DNA of 64,000 nt, taken from positions 3,161,019-3,225,018 of the forward strand of contig NZ_CP088930.1 of assembly GCF_027594825.1 (NCBI RefSeq), written 5' to 3'. Position numbers and translations under genes: made by a program. Positions 28,616-37,325 of the stretch are shown piece after piece (positions within the stretch are counted from its first letter, which is position 1; every line of letters begins with the position of its first letter). A model generated the notes under the pieces. The model saw only the letters and a program-made list of their open reading frames with translations. It was not told where the DNA came from and ran no database searches. This DNA is from Serratia liquefaciens (GTDB taxonomy: Bacteria; Pseudomonadota; Gammaproteobacteria; Enterobacterales; Enterobacteriaceae).

Positions 28616-31117
28616 ATGGCTAAAATTTTGACGTTTGTCTGCGCGCTACCCAATGGGGTTCATGCCCGCCCAGCCAGCCATATCGAAACGCTGTGCAATG
28701 GGTTCGGTTCCCGCTTTGAATGGCATAACCCACGTAGCGGCATCAGTGCTGACGGTAAAAGCGTGCTGTCATTGATCGGCGCCGACATCCTGCAAGGGGA
28801 TGAATGCCAGATCACCATACAAGGGGAAGATGAGGGGGCGGCGTTTGAGCGGCTGAGTCATTTCATCAAGCACGAATTTCCGCACTGCGATGAAGCCTTG
28901 CCGCAGGCGGACGCCCACACGGAACAAGAGCCGATCCCGGCTTCTCTGGCCAATCTGGATCCTAAGTTACTGCGCGCCCGCGCCGTCAGCCTGGGCACTG
29001 CTAGGGGGAAGCTGATTCATCTGGCGCGGGTAGATCTGAACACTCTGGCGTTGCCTGCGGCTAAGAATATTGAACAAGAACAGCAGCAGCTGACCGATGG
29101 CCTGATGCGATTTGGCAAAGCGCTGGAGCTGCAATTGATGGCAGGTAACAGCACTACAACGGCAGTGCTGGAAGCGCACCGTTCGTTATTGCGCGATGGC
29201 GCGTTCCGACAACATCTGTTTGACGGCTTGCTGCGAGGAGAAAGTTGTGCAACGTCGATAGTGGCCGCCGCAGCTCACTTCAGCCGACAATTGGCACAGT
29301 CTGCCAGCGCTTATTTGCGCGAGCGCGAGCTGGATATTCGTGATGTCAGCTTTCAACTGTTGCAGCACATTTATGGCGATCGGTGCTTCCCGGCACAACA
29401 GGTGCTGAGTACCGACAGTATTTGCATTGCCGACGAGTTAACGCCGAGCCAGTTCCTCGAGTTGGATAAACGCTACCTGAAGGGACTGCTGTTGGGCTGC
29501 GGTGGCAGTACGTCACATACGGTGATTCTGGCGCGCTCATTTAATATTCCGACGCTGGTGGGAGTAGAGCCTGCACGGTTACTGCCTTATCTGGATCAAC
29601 AGGTGCAGATCGATGGCGATCTCGGGCTGGTGGCTTGGGATCTTAGTGAGGCGGTCTGCCGCTATTATCAGCAGGAACAATGGCTGAGTGAGCAAATTCG
29701 CCATCAGCAAAGTGCTTACAGGGATCAGCCGGGTTGCACGGCAGACGGTATCCGTATGGAAGTGGCTGCCAATATCGCTCACGCGGTGGAGGCACAAGCC
29801 GCATTCGGTAATGGTGCCGAATCGATAGGCTTGTTCCGCACTGAAATGCTGTATATGGATCGCCTGACCGCCCCCAGTGAAGATGAACTGTACAATATTT
29901 ACTGCCAGGCGGTAGAGGCGGCGGTCGGCAAGACAATCATTGTGCGTACCATGGATATCGGCGGTGACAAACCGGTGGATTACCTGAACATCCCGGCAGA
30001 GAACAACCCTTTCCTCGGCTATCGGGCTGTGCGCATTTATCAGGAATTCCTGCCGTTGTTCCGCACCCAACTGCGTTCGATCCTGCGGGCTTCGGCACAT
30101 GGGCCGTTGAAGATCATGATCCCGATGATTTCCTCGATGGAGGAGATCCTGTGGGTGAAAGATCAACTGGCGGAGGTGAAGCAATCGCTGCGTGCCGGTC
30201 AGATCCCTTTTGATGAAAAAATTCAACTCGGCATCATGCTGGAAGTCCCTTCGGTGATGTTCATCATCGATCAGTGCTGCGAGGAAATTGACTTCTTCAG
30301 TATCGGCAGCAACGACCTGACGCAGTACCTGCTTGCTGTTGATCGCGATAACGCCAAAGTCACCAAACACTACAACAGCCTGAATCCGGCGTTCCTGCGG
30401 GGGTTGGATCATGCAGTACGCGAAGCGCATCGTCACGGTAAGTGGATCGGCCTGTGCGGCGAACTGGGCGCTAAAGGCTCGGTACTGCCGTTACTGGTGG
30501 GGATGGGATTGGATGAGATCAGCATGAGCGCACCTTCTATCGCCGCCACCAAAACCCGATTGGCCAAACTCGATAGCCGTGAATGCCGTTTGTTGTTGAA
30601 CCGAGCGATGGCCTGCCGGACATCACTGGAAGTAGAACATCTGTTGGCGCAGTTCCGTATGGATCAAAGCGATGCGCCGCTGATTACGCCGGAGTGCGTA
30701 ACCCTGGAGGCAGATTGGCGTAGTAGAGAAGAGGTGATTAAAGGCATGGCGGATAACCTTCTGCTGGCCGCGCGCTGTCGCTATCCACGCAAACTGGCTA
30801 CCGATTTATGGGCGCGTGAAGCAGTATTTTCCACCGGACTGGGCTTTGGTTTCGCTATTCCGCACACCAAATCCGAACACATCGAACAATCCACCATTAG
30901 CGTAGCCAAGTTGGTACAGCCGGTGGAATGGGGCGATGAAAAGGTGCAGAACATCATCATGCTGACACTCAACAAGCATGCTGCCGGTGATCAGCACATG
31001 CGAATTTTCTCCAAACTGGCACGACGCATTATGCATGAAGGTTTCCGCGACGCACTGGTGAACGCTACTTCGGCTCAGCAGGTGGTGGCGCTTCTTAAAC
31101 AAGAGCTTGAGCTGTAA
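28616..31117 (+). CDS. ptsA: multiphosphoryl transfer protein PtsA (HPr-EI-EIIA fructose-type fusion)
   Basis: This 833-residue protein carries three PTS modules in order. An HPr-like domain has His16 in GVHARPAS; an Enzyme I domain (about residues 115-660) has His301 in GGSTSHTVILAR and the PEP-binding signature around DFFSIGSNDLTQYLLAVDRD; and a fructose-type EIIA (about 690-833) has His750 in FAIPHTKSEH. It can therefore carry phosphate from PEP to FrwB without the general PTS proteins. The frame opens at 28580 but the ATG at 28616 follows GAGGAAAGAG and gives the same length as E. coli PtsA. fsaB follows in the same direction. Confidence 0.95.
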   Translation: MAKILTFVCALPNGVHARPASHIETLCNGFGSRFEWHNPRSGISADGKSVLSLIGADILQGDECQITIQGEDEGAAFERLSHFIKHEFPHCDEALPQADAHTEQEPIPASLANLDPKLLRARAVSLGTARGKLIHLARVDLNTLALPAAKNIEQEQQQLTDGLMRFGKALELQLMAGNSTTTAVLEAHRSLLRDGAFRQHLFDGLLRGESCATSIVAAAAHFSRQLAQSASAYLRERELDIRDVSFQLLQHIYGDRCFPAQQVLSTDSICIADELTPSQFLELDKRYLKGLLLGCGGSTSHTVILARSFNIPTLVGVEPARLLPYLDQQVQIDGDLGLVAWDLSEAVCRYYQQEQWLSEQIRHQQSAYRDQPGCTADGIRMEVAANIAHAVEAQAAFGNGAESIGLFRTEMLYMDRLTAPSEDELYNIYCQAVEAAVGKTIIVRTMDIGGDKPVDYLNIPAENNPFLGYRAVRIYQEFLPLFRTQLRSILRASAHGPLKIMIPMISSMEEILWVKDQLAEVKQSLRAGQIPFDEKIQLGIMLEVPSVMFIIDQCCEEIDFFSIGSNDLTQYLLAVDRDNAKVTKHYNSLNPAFLRGLDHAVREAHRHGKWIGLCGELGAKGSVLPLLVGMGLDEISMSAPSIAATKTRLAKLDSRECRLLLNRAMACRTSLEVEHLLAQFRMDQSDAPLITPECVTLEADWRSREEVIKGMADNLLLAARCRYPRKLATDLWAREAVFSTGLGFGFAIPHTKSEHIEQSTISVAKLVQPVEWGDEKVQNIIMLTLNKHAAGDQHMRIFSKLARRIMHEGFRDALVNATSAQQVVALLKQELEL

Positions 31118-31167
31118 TTCATTCGGGGCGCTGTGGTGCCCTTCATTTTTAACTTTGGGGGGCAATT

Positions 31168-31833
31168 ATGGAACTCTATCTGGATACTGCCGATATCAGC
31201 GCGGTAAAACGTTTGGCGCGTGTATTGCCACTACAAGGGGTGACGACGAACCCGAGCATTGTCGCGGCGGCGCGTACATCACTATGGGAAGTGTTACCGG
31301 CATTGCGAGATGTATTGGGCGGAGAGGGCAAGCTTTTTGCTCAGGTTTTGGCCTCCACGGCCGATCAAATGGTAATGGAAGCTGTCGCGCTTAACCAGCG
31401 GGTCCCCGGCCTGATAGTGAAAGTACCAGTGACGGTTGAAGGGCTGACGGCGATCAAAAAGCTGTGTGGCATGGGTGTCCCAACGTTAGGGACGGCCGTT
31501 TATGGTGCGGCGCAGGGGCTGTTTTCTGCATTGTCCGGGGCGGAGTATGTGGCACCTTACGTTAATCGGATTGATGCTCAGGGCGGCAACGGCATTGCTG
31601 TTGTGCAAGAGTTACAGCAGCTATTGGACCTGCATACGCCACAGGCCAAAGTGCTGGCCGCCAGTTTTAAAACGCCACGCCAGGCATTGGAATGCCTGCT
31701 CGCGGGCTGCGAGGCAATCACGCTGCCGGTGGATGTGGCAGAGCAGTTTATCAATACGCCGGCGGTGCGGGCTGCAGTGGAAAAATTTGAGTGCGACTGG
31801 CGCAGTGCATTTGGGACATTGGCATTAGCCTAG
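31168..31833 (+). CDS. fsaB: fructose-6-phosphate aldolase FsaB (TalC)
   Basis: FsaB is a class I aldolase of the transaldolase family, cleaving fructose-6-phosphate or 1-deoxy analogues to glyceraldehyde-3-phosphate and a ketone. The 221-residue product has the Schiff-base lysine Lys85 in [12 protein letters not shown], an N-terminal LYLDTADI strand with the catalytic aspartate, and GVTTNPS. It lies 50 bases after ptsA. In E. coli gldA follows fsaB; here the next gene is an unrelated convergent hydrolase, so gldA is not in the cluster. Confidence 0.93.
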   Translation: MELYLDTADISAVKRLARVLPLQGVTTNPSIVAAARTSLWEVLPALRDVLGGEGKLFAQVLASTADQMVMEAVALNQRVPGLIVKVPVTVEGLTAIKKLCGMGVPTLGTAVYGAAQGLFSALSGAEYVAPYVNRIDAQGGNGIAVVQELQQLLDLHTPQAKVLAASFKTPRQALECLLAGCEAITLPVDVAEQFINTPAVRAAVEKFECDWRSAFGTLALA

Positions 31834-31842
31834 CAGCGAAAT

Positions 31843-31871
31843 AAAAATTCAGGGGCAAGGGGTTGCCCCTG
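31843..31871 (-). terminator. terminator between fsaB and the dienelactone hydrolase gene
   Basis: CAGGGGCAA (31850-31858) and TTGCCCCTG (31863-31871) form a perfect nine-base stem around GGGG. An A-rich run on the left becomes a T-run for leftward transcription, so it mainly serves the hydrolase gene; it may also stop ptsA-fsaB transcription. Confidence 0.8.
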
Positions 31872-31875
31872 AGCG

Positions 31876-32712
31876 TTATTTAACGCCGGGCACTCCGTAC
31901 TGCGCGAACCAAGCGAGCATGCGTTGCCAACCATCTTCTGCGGCTTCGGCGTCAAAGCTGGGCCGGTAGTCGGCATTGAAGGCATGGCCGGCTGCGGGAT
32001 ACACCACGATCTCGGCATTGGCGTTGGCGGCGCGGATCGCCTGACGCATGCTTTCCACCGTCTCTTGCGGGATGCTGCTGTCCTGGCCGCCGTAGAGCCC
32101 CAGCACCGGTGCCGTCAGTTGCGTGGCGATATCGACCGGATGTTTTGGTGAATTCAGCGTTTTTTCACCCACCAGTCTGCCGTACCAGGCCACCGCGGCT
32201 TTTAACTGCGGGTTGTGCGCGGCATAGAGCCAGCTAATACGTCCTCCCCAGCAGAAACCGGTAATCGCCAGCTTGCCGGCATCGCCGCCGTGGCGAGTAG
32301 CCCAATGGGCAGCATGATCCAGATCCGCCAACACCTGACGATCCGGCACCTTGCTCACCAGCTTTTGGAACAGTTCGCTGATGTCGGTGTATTCCCGGGC
32401 ATCCCCTTGACGGAAGTACAGCTCCGGCGCTATCGCCAGATAACCCTGCTTCGCCAGACGACGGCACACATCCTGAATATGTTCATGTACGCCAAATATC
32501 TCCTGTACCACCAGAACGACCGGGAAGGGGCCGCTGTGGTCCGCCGGTTTGGCGATATAGGCGGGCAGGTTGTCACCCTGAGAAGGAATGGTGGTTTCCC
32601 CGGCATGAATGCCTTGCTCGTCGGTGAGGATGGTAGAAGCCGCCAGGGGGGTTACGGCCGGGGTGAATCCCCCCTGGGCCTGTTTTAATGTCATCACATG
32701 ATCGGTTTTCAT
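31876..32712 (-). CDS. ysgA: dienelactone hydrolase family protein YsgA
   Basis: The 278-residue product is an alpha/beta hydrolase of the dienelactone hydrolase family. The catalytic triad is visible: Cys154 in TGFCWGGR as nucleophile, Asp211 in YGGQDSSIP and His243 in AGHAFNAD. No signal peptide is present. In E. coli ysgA lies between metE and udp; here it is still next to udp but is separated from metE by the frw block. The natural substrate is unknown. Confidence 0.88.
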   Translation of the reverse strand: MKTDHVMTLKQAQGGFTPAVTPLAASTILTDEQGIHAGETTIPSQGDNLPAYIAKPADHSGPFPVVLVVQEIFGVHEHIQDVCRRLAKQGYLAIAPELYFRQGDAREYTDISELFQKLVSKVPDRQVLADLDHAAHWATRHGGDAGKLAITGFCWGGRISWLYAAHNPQLKAAVAWYGRLVGEKTLNSPKHPVDIATQLTAPVLGLYGGQDSSIPQETVESMRQAIRAANANAEIVVYPAAGHAFNADYRPSFDAEAAEDGWQRMLAWFAQYGVPGVK

Positions 32713-33224
32713 TGCGGTCTCCGTGCAATCAATAGAGAAAAGCGCTGCGATTAACTATAGGAAAGATTACCCGTTATTGGCATTGAGTGGAGCATTTTCA
32801 GTCAAGTCTGTAAAAAACGATTAAATATCCGGCTTTACCGCGTTTTTATTGTCTTTTTATCATGCTATTACGCAAGTTGACCTGCATTAGTACCATAAGG
32901 TGCCTTAGTTCCGCTTATTCTGGCTAAGTCACCGATAAACCAAGGCTATTTTTCTGTATCGGCATACGGGATTTATTGGTAAACCGCCTTGATAGATTCC
33001 GAGTGGCGGGGGAAACCGGCGGTGCGATTTGTCGACTAGACTGGTGGCTATTGGGGCCATCGGGCGGGCCTTATTGCTAATTTTTGTGACTTTAGTCACA
33101 AGAGTTATGTAGATTGCATTCTGTTTCTTTGTCTGTAGTGATTGCCGTCACGAAATTACGTGACGATTTTCAGTAGAGTACTTTTTTGTTCCTCCCAATA
33201 AACATGATCTATGAGGAGTCTCGT
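32713..33224 (+). promoter_or_regulatory. udp control region with two CRP sites and a CytR half-site; upstream part empty
   Basis: Two CRP boxes lie 52 bases apart: TGTGACTTTAGTCACA (33085-33100, a perfect core) and AGTGATTGCCGTCACG (33137-33152). Between them ATTGCATT (33113-33120) resembles the CytR octamer GTTGCATT. The layout matches E. coli udp, where CRP and CytR act together. CGTCACGAAATTACGTGACG (33146-33165) is a second palindrome overlapping the downstream CRP site. No gene is seen in 32713-33060. GAGGAG precedes the udp ATG. Confidence 0.75.
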
Positions 33225-33986
33225 ATGTCTCAATCTGACGTTTTCCATCTCGGCCTGACCAAAAACGATTTACAAGGGGCCCAGCTTGCCATCGTTCCTG
33301 GCGATCCGCAGCGCGTAGAGAAAATTGCCAAGCTGATGGAAAATCCGGTGCACCTGGCTTCCCATCGTGAATTCACCTCCTGGCGTGCAGAGCTGGACGG
33401 CAAGGCAGTGATCGTCTGCTCCACCGGTATCGGCGGCCCGTCGACTTCTATCGCGGTTGAAGAGCTGGCACAGTTGGGTATCCGCACCTTCCTGCGTATC
33501 GGCACCACGGGTGCGATCCAGTCAGACATCAATGTAGGTGACGTTCTGGTCACCACCGCGGCGGTTCGTCTGGACGGTGCCAGCTTGCATTTCGCGCCGA
33601 TGGAGTTCCCGGCGGTGGCCGATTTTGCCTGTACTACCGCACTGGTCGAGGCTGCCAAGGCAGCAGGCGCTACCACGCACATCGGCGTGACCGCGTCTTC
33701 CGACACCTTCTATCCGGGCCAGGAACGTTATGATACTTACTCCGGTCGTGTCGTCAGCCGTTTCAAAGGTTCGATGGAAGAATGGCAATCGATGGGCGTG
33801 ATGAACTATGAAATGGAATCCGCCACGCTGCTGACCATGTGTGCCAGCCAGGGCCTGCGTGCCGGTATGGTTGCCGGTGTGATCGTTAACCGTACCCAGC
33901 AGGAAATTCCGAACGCGGAAACCATGAAAAACACCGAGAGCAAAGCGGTGCAGATCGTGGTTGATGCGGCGCGTCGTCTGCTGTAA
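33225..33986 (+). CDS. udp: uridine phosphorylase
   Basis: Udp splits uridine with phosphate into uracil and ribose-1-phosphate for pyrimidine salvage. The 253-residue product has the nucleoside phosphorylase type I fold with the phosphate-binding [13 protein letters not shown] start, [23 protein letters not shown] and the ribose-binding [10 protein letters not shown] motif. The open frame starts at 33186, but the ATG at 33225 follows ATGAGGAGTCTC and matches E. coli. It is followed by its own terminator. Confidence 0.97.
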   Translation: MSQSDVFHLGLTKNDLQGAQLAIVPGDPQRVEKIAKLMENPVHLASHREFTSWRAELDGKAVIVCSTGIGGPSTSIAVEELAQLGIRTFLRIGTTGAIQSDINVGDVLVTTAAVRLDGASLHFAPMEFPAVADFACTTALVEAAKAAGATTHIGVTASSDTFYPGQERYDTYSGRVVSRFKGSMEEWQSMGVMNYEMESATLLTMCASQGLRAGMVAGVIVNRTQQEIPNAETMKNTESKAVQIVVDAARRLL

Positions 33987-34001
33987 TCCCTCCGTAATTC
34001 A

Positions 34002-34026
34002 ACGGGCCGCCATGCGGTCCGTTTTT
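34002..34026 (+). terminator. rho-independent terminator of udp
   Basis: ACGGGCCGC-CAT-GCGGTCCGT forms a nine-base stem with one G-U pair and runs straight into TTTTT, 15 bases after the udp stop. Confidence 0.9.
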
Positions 34027-34157
34027 CCATTCAGCCGTAATCTGTTACGGTTATCATCATTAGCGCCATCTAACTGGCCACCTCTTTGACCCGTTGAGCC
34101 CGGTTTTACCGATGCTCTCAGGTTGCGTTTTATCAGACAATAACCACGAGGACGTCT

Positions 34158-34940
34158 ATGACCGCCCAGATCCTGCTTCATCCTTCATTGGCACCGCTTG
34201 ATGGCGGCATTAACTTTCGCGATCTCGGCGGTAACAGCGTTGCTGATGGCCGCCGCATCAAGCGAGGGTTACTGTTCCGTTCCGGGTCGCTGGAGCGCCT
34301 GACGGAAAACGACTGCACCTTCCTGGCCGGCGTGCCGGTGCGATCGGTGCTGGATTACCGCGATCCCGATGAAGTGCAGGCCAAGCCCGATATCCTGTGG
34401 CAGGGCGCGGATTACCACCATTTTCCTGCCAACCCGTTGAGCAATGAGGTTAATGCCAACCTGGAAAAACTGACCAGCGAAACGCTGGCCGGTTTCGATG
34501 CGCGGGCGTTTATGCTGGAGTTGTACCGCCGGCTGCCGTTCGGCAATGCGGCTTACAAGCAGTTAGCCCATCTGCTAAGCCATACCGATAACGGTGCCAT
34601 CGTCCAGCACTGCGCAGTCGGTAAGGACCGCACGGGGGTTGGATCGGCGTTGGTATTATTCGCACTGGGTGCCGATGAGGCGACGGTGGTGGAGGATTAC
34701 CTGCTGACCGAAACCACGTTGGCGACCTTCCGTGAACAGATGTTGGATCAACTGTCGATTCGTTTAAGTGACTCGGCATTGGGGCAGTTTGCCTATGTGC
34801 TTAGCGCCCGAGAAGAGTTCCTGATGACCGCCCTGGGTTGCATCCGTGACCAATACGGTTCTACCGATCGTTGGCTGGAGACGGAATACGGGCTGGGGCA
34901 AAGCCAACGAGCAGCGCTGCAGGCGTTCTACCTTGAGTAA
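34158..34940 (+). CDS. tyrosine/lipid phosphatase of the PTP (MptpB/LipA-like) family
   Basis: The 260-residue product has the protein tyrosine phosphatase P-loop HCAVGKDRTG at residues 151-160, with Cys152 as nucleophile and Arg158 for phosphate binding. The N-terminal NFRDLGG and LLFRSGSL motifs place it with bacterial tyrosine-protein phosphatases of the MptpB type, in which the lysine after glycine in the P-loop often signals activity on phosphoinositides as well. No signal peptide is seen. It lies between udp and a DedA gene, where E. coli has nothing comparable. Substrate unknown. Confidence 0.87.
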   Translation: MTAQILLHPSLAPLDGGINFRDLGGNSVADGRRIKRGLLFRSGSLERLTENDCTFLAGVPVRSVLDYRDPDEVQAKPDILWQGADYHHFPANPLSNEVNANLEKLTSETLAGFDARAFMLELYRRLPFGNAAYKQLAHLLSHTDNGAIVQHCAVGKDRTGVGSALVLFALGADEATVVEDYLLTETTLATFREQMLDQLSIRLSDSALGQFAYVLSAREEFLMTALGCIRDQYGSTDRWLETEYGLGQSQRAALQAFYLE

Positions 34941-35027
34941 ACCGCGTGGACGTTTAGCCGGGGTTTAACCGACGCCGGCTGGCATTGCGTATCCTTGGGG
35001 CAGTAAACCCCGCATCAGGAGCCCGTA

Positions 35028-35558
35028 TTGAGCCTCAATGACATTATCCACTGGGTCAGCGACACCGTGCGCCAGCACGAAGGCTGGGCCATCCCGATTA
35101 TCTTCTTCCTGGCGTTTGGCGAATCGCTGGCGTTCTTGTCGCTGCTGTTGCCGGCCACGGTGATCTTGCTGGCGCTGGGCGCGCTGATTGGCGAAAGTGG
35201 CATTGCCTTTTGGCCTATCTGGGCCGCCGCCGCCGCGGGTGCCTTCTTTGGCGACTGGCTTTCCTACTGGATTGGCTACCACTATCAAGATCGCGTGGCG
35301 CACATGTGGCCGCTATCGCGTAATCCGCAACTGCTGACGCGCGGTCATGCGTTTTTTGAGCGCTGGGGCGTGCTGGGCATTTTCATTGGCCGCTTCTTTG
35401 GTCCGTTACGGGCCGTGGTCCCGCTGGTCGGTGGCATTTGCGCTATGCCCCAGCGTTATTTTCAGGTGGCGAATGTTACCTCGGCGATGATCTGGGCGTT
35501 CGGCATTCTGGCGCCGGGGGCGTTTGGTATCAAGTGGTTAAGCCAGTGGTTTGGCTAA
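35028..35558 (+). CDS. DedA-family inner membrane protein
   Basis: The 176-residue product has about four or five membrane segments and the DedA/SNARE-associated signature: FLAFGESLAFLSLLLPATVIL, a GAFFGDWLSYWIGYH segment, and GRFFGPLRAVVPLVGG with the conserved arginines. DedA proteins are lipid scramblases or proton-coupled permeases needed for envelope integrity. The start is a TTG at 35028 after a GGAG site. A further unit (rmuC) follows 140 bases on. Confidence 0.85.
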   Translation: MSLNDIIHWVSDTVRQHEGWAIPIIFFLAFGESLAFLSLLLPATVILLALGALIGESGIAFWPIWAAAAAGAFFGDWLSYWIGYHYQDRVAHMWPLSRNPQLLTRGHAFFERWGVLGIFIGRFFGPLRAVVPLVGGICAMPQRYFQVANVTSAMIWAFGILAPGAFGIKWLSQWFG

Positions 35559-35698
35559 TCTTTGCCTGACTTGCGCAGCGTTTCGCAATAATGCGCCGTC
35601 GGGACAAAATCAGGCTGGACATCCATACAGCATCCCCTTAACGTGACGGGCAGCGGGCGGATAAAACGCCGGAACGGTCAGGTGTAACAGGAGGCAGG

Positions 35699-37246
35699 GT
35701 GGATACCATTTTGGTTTACGGTATAGGCGGGGTGGCGGTAGGCCTGCTGTTGGGCTGGTTAATCGCCAGCCTGCGCGTGCAACAGTCCCATGCGCAGCAT
35801 GAAACCGAGCTGCGGCTGCTGGAACAATCGCTGCAACAGGCGCAGCAGGAAACGGCAGCACGGCAAGAGACGCTGCTGCGCAATGAACAGCAAATGCGGC
35901 AGAACGATTTGGAGCTGCGCAATTTGCATAGCCAGTTGGCTGCCGGACACGAAAAGCTTCAGCAGCTTAATCACTGGCGTAACGAATGCGAATTGTTGAA
36001 CCAGGAACTGCGCGCACAGCGTGAAGTGAACAGCGCCCAAGAAGCCGAGCTGCGTGAGGTGACCATCCGTCTGGAGGAAACTCGCATGGCGGCGGAAGAG
36101 AAACAGCGTCTGTTGATCAACAGCGAGCAGCGCCTTACCACCCAATTTGAAAATTTGGCCAACCGCATTTTTGAACACAGCGGACGTAAGGTGGATGAGC
36201 AAAATAAGCAGAGTCTGGATCGCCTGCTGTTGCCGCTGCGCGAGCAACTGGACGGTTTTCGCCGCCAGGTGCAAGACAGTTTTGGCCAGGAAGCTCGCGA
36301 ACGTCATACGCTGACCCACGAAATACGCAACCTGCAGCAGCTTAATGCGCAAATGGCGCGTGAGGCCATTAACCTGACCAAGGCCTTGAAAGGGGATAAT
36401 AAAACCCAGGGCAATTGGGGCGAAGTGGTATTAAGTCGGGTGTTGGAAGCTTCGGGTCTGCGAGAAGGGCACGAATACGAAACGCAGGTCAACGTGCGGC
36501 TGGACCATCAGAGCCGGATGCAGCCCGACGTTATCGTTCGTCTGCCGCAGGGCAAGGACGTGGTGATCGATGCGAAAATGTCGCTGGTGGCCTACGAGCG
36601 TTACTTCAACAGCGAAGATGAAACGGAGCGCGAAGCCGCGTTGAGTGAGCATATTGCCTCGCTACGTGGCCATATTCGTCTGCTGGGCCGTAAGGATTAT
36701 CAGCAGTTGCCCGGCCTGCGTTCGCTGGACTACGTGTTGATGTTTATCCCGGTGGAGCCGGCCTTCCTTTTGGCGATAGACCGTGAGCCGGAGCTGATTA
36801 GCGAAGCGCTCAAGCACAACATTATGCTGGTGAGCCCAACCACCTTGCTGGTTGCCCTGCGCACCATCACCAACCTGTGGCGCTATGAGCATCAGAGCCA
36901 GAATGCTCAACGCATTGCCGACCGGGCTGCAAGGTTGTATGACAAAATGCGGTTGTTCGTTGACGACATGTCGGCGCTTGGGCAGAGCCTGGATAAGGCC
37001 CAGGGGAGTTATCGCCAGGCGATGAACAAACTGAGTGAAGGCCGTGGTAATCTTATCGGCCAGACCGAGGGGTTCCGCGCGCTGGGGGTTGAGGTGAAAA
37101 GACCGATCAACCCGCTGCTGGCCCAGCAGGCCAGCGCACAGCATGATGAAGAATTCGAGGCAGCGGGCGAAGATGACATTGACGCGCTGCCGGGGGCGGA
37201 GGATGACGACGCCGCAGAGCAACCACGTTCCGCATCGCAGGCATGA
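35699..37246 (+). CDS. rmuC: DNA recombination protein RmuC
   Basis: RmuC limits inversions at short inverted repeats. The 515-residue product has an N-terminal membrane segment (LVYGIGGVAVGLLLGWLIA), a long Gln/Glu-rich coiled coil (residues about 30-150), then the RmuC nuclease-like domain (NWGEVVLSRVLEASGLREG, DVVIDAKMSLVAYE and LMFIPVEPAFLLAI) and a charged tail. It starts at GTG 35699, just after CAGGAGGCAG. It precedes ubiE as in E. coli. Confidence 0.94.
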   Translation: MDTILVYGIGGVAVGLLLGWLIASLRVQQSHAQHETELRLLEQSLQQAQQETAARQETLLRNEQQMRQNDLELRNLHSQLAAGHEKLQQLNHWRNECELLNQELRAQREVNSAQEAELREVTIRLEETRMAAEEKQRLLINSEQRLTTQFENLANRIFEHSGRKVDEQNKQSLDRLLLPLREQLDGFRRQVQDSFGQEARERHTLTHEIRNLQQLNAQMAREAINLTKALKGDNKTQGNWGEVVLSRVLEASGLREGHEYETQVNVRLDHQSRMQPDVIVRLPQGKDVVIDAKMSLVAYERYFNSEDETEREAALSEHIASLRGHIRLLGRKDYQQLPGLRSLDYVLMFIPVEPAFLLAIDREPELISEALKHNIMLVSPTTLLVALRTITNLWRYEHQSQNAQRIADRAARLYDKMRLFVDDMSALGQSLDKAQGSYRQAMNKLSEGRGNLIGQTEGFRALGVEVKRPINPLLAQQASAQHDEEFEAAGEDDIDALPGAEDDDAAEQPRSASQA

Positions 37247-37325
37247 CAGCCGCGGCGAGGTGGGGTATTTCGTGGGGTTCTGGTACACTCACCCACACTA
37301 AATTGACTGAATAGCAGGCAGGACA

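Noticed and set aside
33061..33224. Possible small gene starting at the ATG at 33186 upstream of udp
   Set aside because: It is in frame with udp and merely extends it; the start at 33225 fits the family and ribosome-binding site.
35699..37246. Considered starting rmuC at a later ATG
   Set aside because: The GTG at 35699 has a near-ideal AGGAGG site and preserves the N-terminal membrane segment.
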